Part shown: piece after piece, positions 6,960-13,612 of the stretch
Numbering within the stretch: the stretch's first letter is position 1
Layout: each line of letters starts with the position of its first letter
Source: UBA9339 sp964535195
GTDB taxonomy: Bacteria; Pseudomonadota; Gammaproteobacteria; UBA9339
Length of the DNA: 15,050 nucleotides
NCBI GenBank assembly: GCA_964535195.1
Contig: CAZHSI010000023.1
Location: forward strand, 1-15,050
Direction: 5' to 3'
Position numbers and translations under genes: made by a program
The notes under the pieces: generated by a model
What the model saw: the letters and a program-made list of their open reading frames with translations, nothing else
What the model was told of the DNA's origin: nothing
Databases searched by the model: none

Positions 6960-7445
6960 ATGAATATGAAGATTATTTTTAAGTATAGTGTAATTTTGTT
7001 AAGCATGGTTTTGTTGTGTCAGATTGCCCTTGCGAATTGTGATAAAAAAATTATTACCCCTTTTATCGGTGATAACTTGTTGGAACGTGTCATTAAATGG
7101 GATTTTGGCGTTACCTCCCATGGTGTTGCAAGACAGATTGAAATGTGCAGGTATAATATTATAAATGGAATAGGTTTGTATCATATGTATACCTTATTAG
7201 AGGGAGGAGTAGTTACATATTGTGGAATAACTGATCGCGAACCGGAAATAAGGGCTAGAGAACATGTTTATTCAGGAAAAAGCTTTGATCAAATAACTGC
7301 AATAGGTGTTTTTGTAGATGAAGATACCGCGAGAGAAAAGGAAGTACAATGTGTATGTGAATATCACCCTCGTGATAATGAACGACCCACTTGTCCTGCA
7401 AGTAAAAGAATAATGGTTGGAGGAAGTGCATATTATCTAGAATAG
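6960..7445 (+). CDS. Exported GIY-YIG nuclease-like protein
   Basis: 161 residues. Signal peptide of about 25 residues (KIIFKYS, hydrophobic core, ALA before Asn26). A segment of about 45 residues precedes the GIY-YIG domain (about 71-135): GLYHMYTLL in place of GIY, TYCGIT in place of YIG, then DREPEIRAREH with the conserved Arg and His, and EDTAREKEVQC aligning with the candidate catalytic Glu helix of the protein at 5814-6368. The C-terminus is short and has no CxxC pair. GAGGAA lies just before the first ATG, which fixes the start. It is the second gene of the unit with 6619-6921. The pair of related secreted GIY-YIG proteins on opposite strands suggests duplication followed by divergence of the parts outside the domain. 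Confidence 0.75.
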   Translation: MNMKIIFKYSVILLSMVLLCQIALANCDKKIITPFIGDNLLERVIKWDFGVTSHGVARQIEMCRYNIINGIGLYHMYTLLEGGVVTYCGITDREPEIRAREHVYSGKSFDQITAIGVFVDEDTAREKEVQCVCEYHPRDNERPTCPASKRIMVGGSAYYLE

Positions 7446-7502
7446 TGGTATAGTATTAATGGTTTTTATACGTTAATTATAGTGTAAAATGTAGTTGGTG
7501 GG

Positions 7503-7679
7503 TCTATGCTAAAAACGCTCAGAAATCGGCGTAAAGTTCTTAACTTGTCACTATTGCTTTCCCCTACTAATAATTCTTCTTTATTACCTAAAACAAAAAA
7601 ATGGGATTCAATCACAAGCGTCAATAGCATCCGTAAAATTGTACAATATTGTTTTAACCGGATGGTTTATTTTCAATAA
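7503..7679 (+). pseudogene. Fragment of a tyrosine recombinase gene
   Basis: This 58-codon frame aligns with residues of about 278-331 of the complete recombinase at 1909-3147: SMLKTLRNRRKVLNL against SMLEALKRWRKALSL, and SVNSIRKIVQYCFNR against STNSIRKIVQYCFDR, with a diverged linker between. Upstream in the same frame the match stops abruptly, and downstream it ends in a TAA after YFQ, before the His-x-x-Arg box. The fragment covers neither end of the gene nor any catalytic residue, so it is a relic. The divergence from the intact copy, and its opposite strand, indicate a separate older element rather than a recent duplication. It lies directly upstream of the broken protease gene. Confidence 0.85.
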
Positions 7680-7705
7680 CTTCAAGTGAGATGGAGTAGG
7701 TAAAT

Positions 7706-7963
7706 ATGAAAGCAATAAAAAGCTATATTAACAGAGTTGCATTAATAACACTATATCTATTGATGTTAGTTTATAGCCAGTGTAGTTATGCGGGTATCGA
7801 AGAAAATATCTTGTTTGTGAAGGTAGATAAAGGTACGGAATGGGTAGGTACAGGAACTGCGTTTATCGTAGGTATAAACAAAGAGCGGTATATAGTAACT
7901 AGTCATCATGTTGTCAAGAATGCAGCAATAGATCCAGGTGCTCCCGCTAAAAATTCTATTTAA
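7706..7963 (+). pseudogene. 5' part of the exported trypsin-OTU protease gene, cut by an insertion sequence
   Basis: Codons 1-77 (7706-7936) are the authentic N-terminus. Residues 1-29 form a signal peptide closely matching that of the protease at 3590 (YLLMLVYSQCSYA), followed by GTGTAFIVGINKERYIVTSHHVVKN with the catalytic His68. At 7937 the insertion sequence begins, and the frame runs nine further codons into it before a TAA (7961-7963). The rest of the gene resumes at 11458. Joining 7936 to 11458 keeps the frame and restores AAIDP-LTKLPKV, which parallels TGLPKVEF in the intact paralogue. As it stands, this part could only make a short exported stub without Asp or Ser. Confidence 0.9.
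7925..7936 (+). repeat. Target-site duplication, left copy (12 bp)
   Basis: GCAATAGATCCA immediately before the insertion sequence. The same 12 bp follow the right end at 11446-11457. One copy belongs to the interrupted protease gene. Confidence 0.88.
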
Positions 7964-8104
7964 CCTTAATTGTACAACCAAGTTTTGAGATAGAAAACCC
8001 ACCTTACCAACTAATTGGTGATTCTTTTACTTCTATTTAGATACTTAAAAATCTTTAGGCTACCATTACCGCAAGTCCATTTGGCAAATCTTCCCTTTAT
8101 CTCG

Positions 8105-8832
8105 CTAAGAGGTATTCGGCTTCAATTTGCCCCTATTAAACCCATAAGCTATGGCTTCATAAAAATCTTGCCATGAATCTATATCATAGGTGGTAAATAA
8201 ATTCCTCATTATCTCCCACAGGTATTTTTTTCTTTTCATTTTTGTCCAAGCACGTTTAAAAAACTCACAACATAATTGCTGAATCTGATCTACTAAAAAG
8301 GCTAAAAACATCAGATAGGCAAATACCGTATGTAAATGCTTGTGCCCATGCCCAAAATTATGCTCATAATGGTAGCCCTGATTCTTTAGGGTATTAAAAG
8401 TCTCATTCTCTATTTTCCAGCGACAGCGTCCTCCTCGCATTATAATGCCTACAGTTGATGGGGTTAATGGAATATCCGTTACCCAACTAAAGTGCTGCTC
8501 CTTACCATCTTTAGATAGCTCCCAATATTCTAAAAAATTTACTTCACAGGTATAATTGGCGTCATTTAGTGGAACATTTTCTACCCACCGATAACGATGG
8601 ATCTTACCATCTGGCGTCTTCTCTTCTTGCTCTCTACACTTAACAGCTTTTACAAATTCAAAAAGATATTTGTGATCATCCGGTTTGACGCCCAGTATAA
8701 ACCTCATATCCAGTTCTTTAAGCAATTTAATATGGGGACCGTTAGAGCTTAGCCCATCTTCTATTACTATCAATCCTAAATGTGGATGTTCCCTCTTAAT
8801 ATCTTGCAAAAGCCTTTTACTAGCATTACGTT
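8105..8832 (-). pseudogene. Transposase gene, 3' exon (after the group II intron)
   Basis: C-terminal 242 codons of the IS transposase. It begins in the middle of the codon completed by the last base of the 5' exon, giving C-E-R-N-A across the junction, then SKRLLQDIKREHPHLGL. It contains the second catalytic Asp in VIEDGLSSNGPH and the Glu in RWKIENETFNTLKNQGYHYE. Total spliced length is 434 residues with no internal stop. Function depends on the intron splicing out. Without splicing, an open frame begins only at an internal ATG (8809). Confidence 0.85.
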
Positions 8833-8979
8833 AGTCGGTAGACCGGTAGATCGCTCTATCCGGTCCCCAATTCCAACCCATCGTGCTCAACTAAAGCAAT
8901 AGGCTGACGATCAAGCATTACCCTGGTTGCTGAAAAAAAATGTATTAGCAACATGATTATTCACCTCACTTTATTTGGC

Positions 8980-10296
8980 TCAAAAGAGTTGATGGCATAT
9001 TTTAACTTCGGCAGTTGGAAAAGCTTTACGGAAAGTACTAAATTGCTCCCACGTCATGCTCTTCCTTTGACTCCTTCGGTTAATCCACTTAAAGAATATA
9101 CCTGTGGCTTGATGCACAAACTTGTAAACGCTGTCCGAGTTTAGTGACACACCATAATATTGGATATGCCCTCTCAACTTGGAGTTAAATACATCCCACA
9201 ATTGCCGTAGCCTATATTTATCCTTATTAATCTTACACCAGAGTTTGACCTTCCTCAGTTTCGAGTAAAGCCTTACCCTGGATGTCTTCACTGCTACGTG
9301 ACTATGTCCAATGCGTGACAGCCTTATGTAGAACATAAATCCCAAAAAGCAAAAAGTTCCCTGTTTAACCTTCGGAAATTCCCACCGGTTAAATTTAACT
9401 ACCTTTGTTTTCTTGTCGTTCAGTTGCAGGCCATACTTCGTTAGCCTACCTCTGAGCGCTCTTAACACTTTGACCGAATCACTTCTGTAATAGCAGCAAA
9501 TGATCTGATCATCAGCGTATCGGAAGGATTTAATATCTCGGGCTGTATATTTAGGAACGACATCCTCTAGCCAAACATCCAATACATAATGTGCATAGAT
9601 ATTCGAAAGTACCGGGCTAGCTATACAGCCTTGGCCACTACCTTCTTCGCTAACTTCAAACCGCCCCTCTTTAAAGATACCGGCTTTAAGCATTCTTGCG
9701 ATATAACGAATAAAGCGTTCATCTTTAATTTTTATCCGCAAGAAGTTAAGCAGTACTTCTTGTTTTATCAGCCCAAAATAATTTTTTAAATCTACATCTA
9801 TGACTATCTCACATCTCTTACAATTCACATGCGTACGGAGATCTTTCACCGCAGTGTGACAGCTTCTTCCCGGCCTAAAACCATATGAACACTTCCTAAA
9901 TATGGGCTCATAAATGGCTTCTAGTATTTTGGATATCTGAAGCTGAACAATCTTGTCTTCAAATGCCGAAATGTTTAGAGGTCTGGTTTCTTCCGGTCTG
10001 CCCTCTTTCGGGATTAATACTTCTCTTGCAGCTTGTGGCTTGTATGCCATTGACTTCATCCTATCTATCAGTTTATCTATATTCCCCTCAAGATTCTTAC
10101 CATACACCTCCTTCGTAACTCCATCTATTCCCACCGCCTTCTTTCCATCCAGCTCATGGAAACAGCTAGTGAGAGATTCCTTGTTGAAGTGTGGCATGAG
10201 CCACTTAAACTCCATCTCCGGATCCTCACTAGATAGTTTAGCTATCTTGCTCAGTTTTGTAGCCGTTGCAGTTATTGGTTTTGTTATACCTCTCAA
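8980..10296 (-). CDS. ltrA: Group II intron reverse transcriptase/maturase
   Basis: Multifunctional intron-encoded protein, 438 residues, that helps its own intron fold and splice and copies it into new DNA sites. Reverse transcriptase blocks are in order: AVGIDGVTKE (about 54-63), RPLNISAFEDKIVQ (105-118), SYGFRPGRSCHTA (137-149), IDVDLKNYF (166-174, first catalytic Asp), GSGQGCIASPVLSNIYAH (220-236) and FRYADD (258-263, the YADD box). The maturase X region follows, and the C-terminus has the usual INRRSQRKSMTW and ICHQLF. No HNH endonuclease domain follows, so it belongs to an endonuclease-less class. The start is TTG at 10296 with GAGGGG eight bases upstream. The open frame is intact, which suggests fairly recent arrival. 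The RT box reads GSGQGC where GTPQGG is usual. Confidence 0.93.
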   Translation of the reverse strand: MRGITKPITATATKLSKIAKLSSEDPEMEFKWLMPHFNKESLTSCFHELDGKKAVGIDGVTKEVYGKNLEGNIDKLIDRMKSMAYKPQAAREVLIPKEGRPEETRPLNISAFEDKIVQLQISKILEAIYEPIFRKCSYGFRPGRSCHTAVKDLRTHVNCKRCEIVIDVDLKNYFGLIKQEVLLNFLRIKIKDERFIRYIARMLKAGIFKEGRFEVSEEGSGQGCIASPVLSNIYAHYVLDVWLEDVVPKYTARDIKSFRYADDQIICCYYRSDSVKVLRALRGRLTKYGLQLNDKKTKVVKFNRWEFPKVKQGTFCFLGFMFYIRLSRIGHSHVAVKTSRVRLYSKLRKVKLWCKINKDKYRLRQLWDVFNSKLRGHIQYYGVSLNSDSVYKFVHQATGIFFKWINRRSQRKSMTWEQFSTFRKAFPTAEVKICHQLF

Positions 10297-10762
10297 CGTT
10301 TCCCCTCACAAGTTAATCATACCGCGAAGGCCTTCCCTCCACGTTCGTTACACGCTTCACTGGTACTTCGCCTTCTCTGACTTCTTACCCGTCTTCTTAA
10401 AGTTCTTGCTGTTACACTTGTTCTCTAATACTCATGTCCTATGAGGGCGAATAAGACATCCCACGTTCAAATATTAACTCTACAAACATGCCGTCCTCTA
10501 AGACCCCGGGAGCACTAACAAATCCTACCTGGTTACCCAGATTTGCTAATTTCGTTTTCTGCTATTGCGAAAGCATCAACTGCTCCATCTCGAATTTACG
10601 AGGCTCAATCGTTTCGGCTTTCGCCTACGGCCTGCTTGTTTCTTTGCTTACACTTAACCCATGTTGTCACCTCCACAAGCTCAAAGCTCAATACCGGATG
10701 CAGCAGGTACTGCTTTCCAGCGAGGACTTTCACCTCTAGTTAATATCCGCCTCGTGGCGTAC
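10297..10762 (-). ncRNA. Group II intron 5' RNA (domains I to III)
   Basis: The 466 bases between the intron start and the maturase start have no coding sense on the minus strand. They hold the structured 5' part of the ribozyme, including GAGGTGAAAGTCCTC near 10729, GCAGTACCTGC shortly after, and many G-rich paired segments. Plus-strand frames that overlap here are chance readings of structured RNA. Confidence 0.7.
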
Positions 10763-11339
10763 CACAATCGTTCTTGGTGGTACCATCTCCTTTAGTAATT
10801 GGCTCCGGTGCCAGTGGTATTACCTCTTTTTGGCTAGGATGTACTATTACCGCTCCTAGGGTTTGATGGTAATAGCTCTTCGTGCCATCCCTATGATTCT
10901 TTATACAACATGATTCGCATTGGATCTTGTCCGAATAGAAATGCCCAGTTCCGTCTATCGATAATAAGTAGCGTCCCTCATAGTATTGGTACCTTTCTAA
11001 AATCTTGCTCCTCTGTAATGCAGTAAATACCCTTGTAAATGCTTTCCTAAGTAATTTAGGCATCACTTCATCTAGTCGTTCCCTAAGATAGGTATCGCAT
11101 GGAGTATCCTCCACCGCATACAAGGTTTTTAAGTTATGACAAACTATTGGATCCTTACGTTTATCATCAAAATCCAGCAATGATGGCGATTTAAGCATAA
11201 AAATTGCCAAACCAGACATGAGGCAATCAACTAAGCTGATACCATTTTGACGATTAATATTTTCTGGTACCTTACAAAACTGTCTACGTATTACCCTTAA
11301 TAACCCTTTTACGGATACGTGCTTCTTCATTTCCTTCAT
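10763..11339 (-). pseudogene. Transposase gene, 5' exon (before the group II intron)
   Basis: 192 codons plus one base. The start is ATG at 11339, preceded by GGAGGG six bases away. The exon includes the N-terminal DNA-binding part and the first catalytic Asp in LLSIDGTGHFYS, then a cysteine pair (ESCC) and SYYHQTLGAVIVHPSQKEVI, ending GDGTTKNDC before the intron. Read on into the intron, the frame stops seven codons later (GTPRGGY, stop). With the 3' exon it would give a complete DDE transposase. Confidence 0.87.
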
Positions 11340-11368
11340 AGGTAGCCCTCCAGTTTCGGGACTACCTA
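11339..11368 (-). promoter_or_regulatory. Hairpin over the transposase ribosome binding site
   Basis: On the minus strand, TAGGTAG (11368-11362) pairs with CTACCTA (11345-11339), extended by an inner CCC/GGG. The right side of the stem contains the end of GGAGGG, and its last base is the A of the start codon. Transcripts entering from outside the element would hide the start site, a known way for insertion sequences to limit expression by read-through. The role is inferred from position. Confidence 0.55.
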
Positions 11369-11445
11369 AAGTTTACGAAAAATATTTCTCCTTTGCACCT
11401 AAAACCTGCTAAAATCAGCACATTCGTTAATTAGCGGGAATTCCT

Positions 11446-11457
11446 GCAATAGATCCA
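11446..11457 (+). repeat. Target-site duplication, right copy (12 bp)
   Basis: GCAATAGATCCA, identical to 7925-7936, followed directly by the continuation of the protease gene (CTAACTAAGCTACCG). Confidence 0.88.
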
Positions 11458-12621
11458 CTAACTAAGCTACCGAAGGTTACATTTATTGGTATAGGAGACA
11501 TTCCTGTTATATTTGATAAATACTCTGGCAACAGCCCTACCAATAAGCATATCTATGCTGGACAGGATTTGGCTTTTTTTCATCTAAGCCCAAGCATACT
11601 TCCTGCACTTAGTGGTTTTAAGTTAGATACCTCTTTTCCTGCTACATATATGCCATCATTTCATCCAGCACTTCGTCCAGCTAAGGAATCTCCTGATAGT
11701 TACATAACACATACTTTTAACCCAACTCCTATCAGAGGTGCTTTTGTCTTATGCTGTGAATTTGATAAATTTGATCCTGCCACTAAATTGATACATTTTT
11801 CCAGGCGGATTAAACCTGTTGATATACGCGGCATTATGAGCGGTAATTCGCACCTGGAGTTTGACGGGAAATCAACAGATGCAACAACTATCATAGACAT
11901 GACTAATTGTGAATTAGTAAGCTCTAATTCTGGAAGCCCAATAATTATTAATAATAATAATGTTATTGGTATTGTTGCTTCCAGCAAATTTGAATTTCCA
12001 GAACCAAGTAGAAAAAAAGAAGCTAGCGCCATTCATTCCATAGAAATATTTGAGTGTTTAAAAAGTTTTTATCGAGAGTCGGCAATTCCGGCAATTTACC
12101 AAGGGTTGCAACCCGAAATAATTATTGGCGATGGGGATTGTTTATATAGAGCTGTGACGTATTACCTTGGCCAAGGTGAAGATGTGGCGTTTTTACGTAA
12201 CAGAGTAGCTACAAATCTTGAACAAAACGCCGCACTGAGGGAGTTTGCTCCTTTGGCTAACGGTCAAACCCTGCCTCAATATATAGCAAACATAAGGAGT
12301 ACCCATCAGTGGGCAGACAACTTAGAGATAAACATATTGATGCGCTTGCTAGATCGTCCAATAGTTGTTATAGGACCAGAAGGAACAATCAGAAATGTCA
12401 ATGAAGTGCGTCAATATCCTGGAGAACCAATATTTGTTTATTATAATGGTGTTGATCATTATGATGTTTTTACGTTACGCGGGGGATATGACGGCAGAAC
12501 TATTTTGATTGAAATGTTGCAAGAAGATCCTTCTATCCATCACCATGAAATTTTGCAACCTAGTCTTATGGGGGTGGAAGGAATAGGGCTATTCATAATT
12601 GCATCAAGTCATCAAACATAA
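11446..12621 (+). pseudogene. 3' part of the exported trypsin-OTU protease gene
   Basis: The frame continues from codon 77 at 7936 and gives residues 78-464 of the restored protein. The trypsin-like part supplies Asp114 in GQDLAFF and Ser235 in SSNSGSPII (the paralogue has GGNSGSP). From about residue 295 an OTU-type cysteine protease domain follows: GDGDCLYRAVTYYL with Asp302 and Cys305, a helical middle (FLRNRVATNLEQN, QWADNLEINILMRLL) and the C-terminal IFVYYNGVDHYDVF with His411. OTU proteins remove ubiquitin from conjugates. Bacteria have no ubiquitin system of this kind, so a host-cell target is likely. Cut off from its signal peptide, this part has no good start; TTG codons such as 11569 are the only early options. 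A 36-residue tail follows the OTU domain. Confidence 0.88.
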
Positions 12622-12964
12622 TTAATAACATCTACTGCTGCATTGCCCACACTGTTGAGATTGTAACACGTGTGCTATGGAATCAACTATAAACATAAAA
12701 AAGTTTCTGTTTATATTCGTCCGTGTAATATAAAAATAATTTAATTGGATCTATGTAAACGCTTAGACCCAGGTGCCTAATTGAATCTGTCCAATCATTG
12801 CCAACGATAATAGTAGTAAGATTTCTTACTACTATTATCATAAGTGGCTACTTTAGTAGGAGTTTGCCATTTGTTTATTAGCTTATTAATTATTAGAAAA
12901 CCATTTAATAACTCTGGCTATGAGACCGAAAGAAGTTTAAAATTGGCATAACAAATGCTTCAAA
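12622..12964. other. Intergenic region of about 340 bp
   Basis: No gene seen. It contains a perfect palindromic repeat at 12806-12839. Just before it is a pair of similar segments (TTAATTGGATCT near 12741 and CTAATTGAATCTGTCC near 12778) that may be the worn ends of a small element. No convincing promoter or terminator was identified. Confidence 0.5.
12806..12839. repeat. Palindromic repeat, copy 3 (16-bp arms)
   Basis: GATAATAGTAGTAAGA (12806-12821), loop TT, then the exact reverse complement TCTTACTACTATTATC (12824-12839). The arms share GATAATAGTAGTAA with the copies at 4450-4481 and 5704-5727, differing only at the loop. It lies about 185 bp beyond the trypsin-OTU stop codon. Confidence 0.8.
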
Positions 12965-12979
12965 ATGAGAGATATCCTT

Positions 12980-13552
12980 ATGAATAAAAAAGTATTAGTC
13001 CCAATTGCAACTGGTATCGAAGAGATTGAGACTATGTGTATAGTTGATGTTTTACGCCGTTCAGGGGCTAATGTTACTTTAGCATCCGTTAATGATCTCC
13101 AAGTAAAGGCAGCACATGGAGTTATTTTTATGGCAGACTGTCTAATAAAAGAATGCAAAGATAACGCTTATGACTTAATAGTTTTACCTGGTGGATTACC
13201 TGGGGCAGAAAATCTCCGTGATTCTAACGCCTTAAAGGATTTACTCATAGCTCAAAAGAATGCCAACCGTTTATACGGTGCAATTTGTGCTTCTCCAGTA
13301 TTTGTATTAGCACATCATAACTTGATCGATGATGTGGCATCAACTGCTTACCCATCTTTACTTAAAAAGTTACCTGTTCCAGATAAACGAAATTTAGATG
13401 TGGTTATAGATAAAAATTGTGTTACTAGCCGAGGACCTGGAACCGCCGTTATTTTTGCACTTAAATTAGTTGAATTACTATATGGAACAAAGCAGGCCAA
13501 ACAAATTGCAAAAGAAATGCTAGTCGTTTATGACTGTAATGTTACTAATTAA
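12980..13552 (+). CDS. DJ-1/PfpI family protein
   Basis: 190 residues, cytoplasmic, flavodoxin-like DJ-1 fold. Seen: KKVLVPIATGIEEIE with the conserved Glu (14/15), LIVLPGGLPGAENL, the nucleophile elbow AICASP with Cys103, and VTSRGPGTA near the C-terminus. Length and motifs match the YajL/DJ-1 branch, members of which are reported to detoxify glyoxals or protect proteins from oxidative and carbonyl damage; the exact activity cannot be read from sequence. I chose the ATG at 12980 because the fold begins there (MNKKVLVPIA) and GAGAG lies shortly upstream. An in-frame ATG at 12965 would add five residues. It looks like a housekeeping-type gene beside the mobile region, and ends convergently with the recombinase at 13613. 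Confidence 0.9.
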   Translation: MNKKVLVPIATGIEEIETMCIVDVLRRSGANVTLASVNDLQVKAAHGVIFMADCLIKECKDNAYDLIVLPGGLPGAENLRDSNALKDLLIAQKNANRLYGAICASPVFVLAHHNLIDDVASTAYPSLLKKLPVPDKRNLDVVIDKNCVTSRGPGTAVIFALKLVELLYGTKQAKQIAKEMLVVYDCNVTN

Positions 13553-13612
13553 TAAAGAATCTTAGGAAATTTTTGCAAATATATTACCTGCTTCAGCATG
13601 ATTATATGAAAT

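Larger units (their letters stand above)
8833..10762 (-). mobile_element. Group II intron inserted in the transposase gene
   Basis: The boundaries come from restoring the transposase frame: the 5' exon ends AACGATTGTG and the intron begins GTACGCC (first base 10762); it ends CCGACT (last base 8833) and the 3' exon begins AACGTAATGC. The 5' part carries a bacterial group II domain I signature, GAGGTGAAAGTCCTC, soon after the start. The maturase lies at 8980-10296. The first bases are GTACG rather than the usual GTGYG. Near the 3' end a stem (GGTTGG with CCGACT, plus an inner ACCGG/CCGGT stem with a GCGA loop) leaves an unpaired A at 8839, seven bases from the end, as expected of domain VI. I could not recognise a canonical 34-nt domain V in 8833-8979. 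Confidence 0.82.
7937..11444 (-). mobile_element. Insertion sequence (DDE transposase, IS4-like) carrying a group II intron
   Basis: The ends are set by the 12-bp duplication and by imperfect inverted repeats: GGTGCTCCCGCTAA at 7937-7950 and the complement of 11431-11444, GGAATTCCCGCTAA, which agree at 11 of 14 positions. One extra T (11445) separates the right end from its duplication copy. The element is 3508 bp; without the 1930-bp intron it would be 1578 bp, a normal size for a single-transposase element. The only IS gene is the minus-strand transposase in two parts (11339-10763 and 8832-8105). The family assignment is by general DDE features and duplication length, not by a database match. 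It interrupts the trypsin-OTU gene. Confidence 0.88.

Noticed and set aside
7463..7490. Promoter upstream of the integrase fragment (TGTAAAATG resembling the 6543 box)
   Set aside because: The -10-like box is present at 7485-7490, but there is no acceptable -35 at the right distance; the similarity may be chance in AT-rich DNA.
7937..8104. Frame around 7964-8039 reading ...PPYQLIGDSFTSI, resembling NHLIGDGF in the protease at 3590
   Set aside because: It is inside the insertion-sequence end by the duplication and inverted-repeat boundaries, and the match is only a few residues long. The true continuation of the gene is at 11458.
9953..10444. Long plus-strand frame (163 codons) over the maturase start and intron RNA
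   Set aside because: It is antisense to the maturase gene and the structured intron RNA; the protein has no motif and low-complexity hydrophobic content.
11700..12032. Minus-strand 110-codon frame under the trypsin-OTU gene
   Set aside because: It is the antisense reading of the conserved protease region containing the NSGSP box; no start signal or family features.
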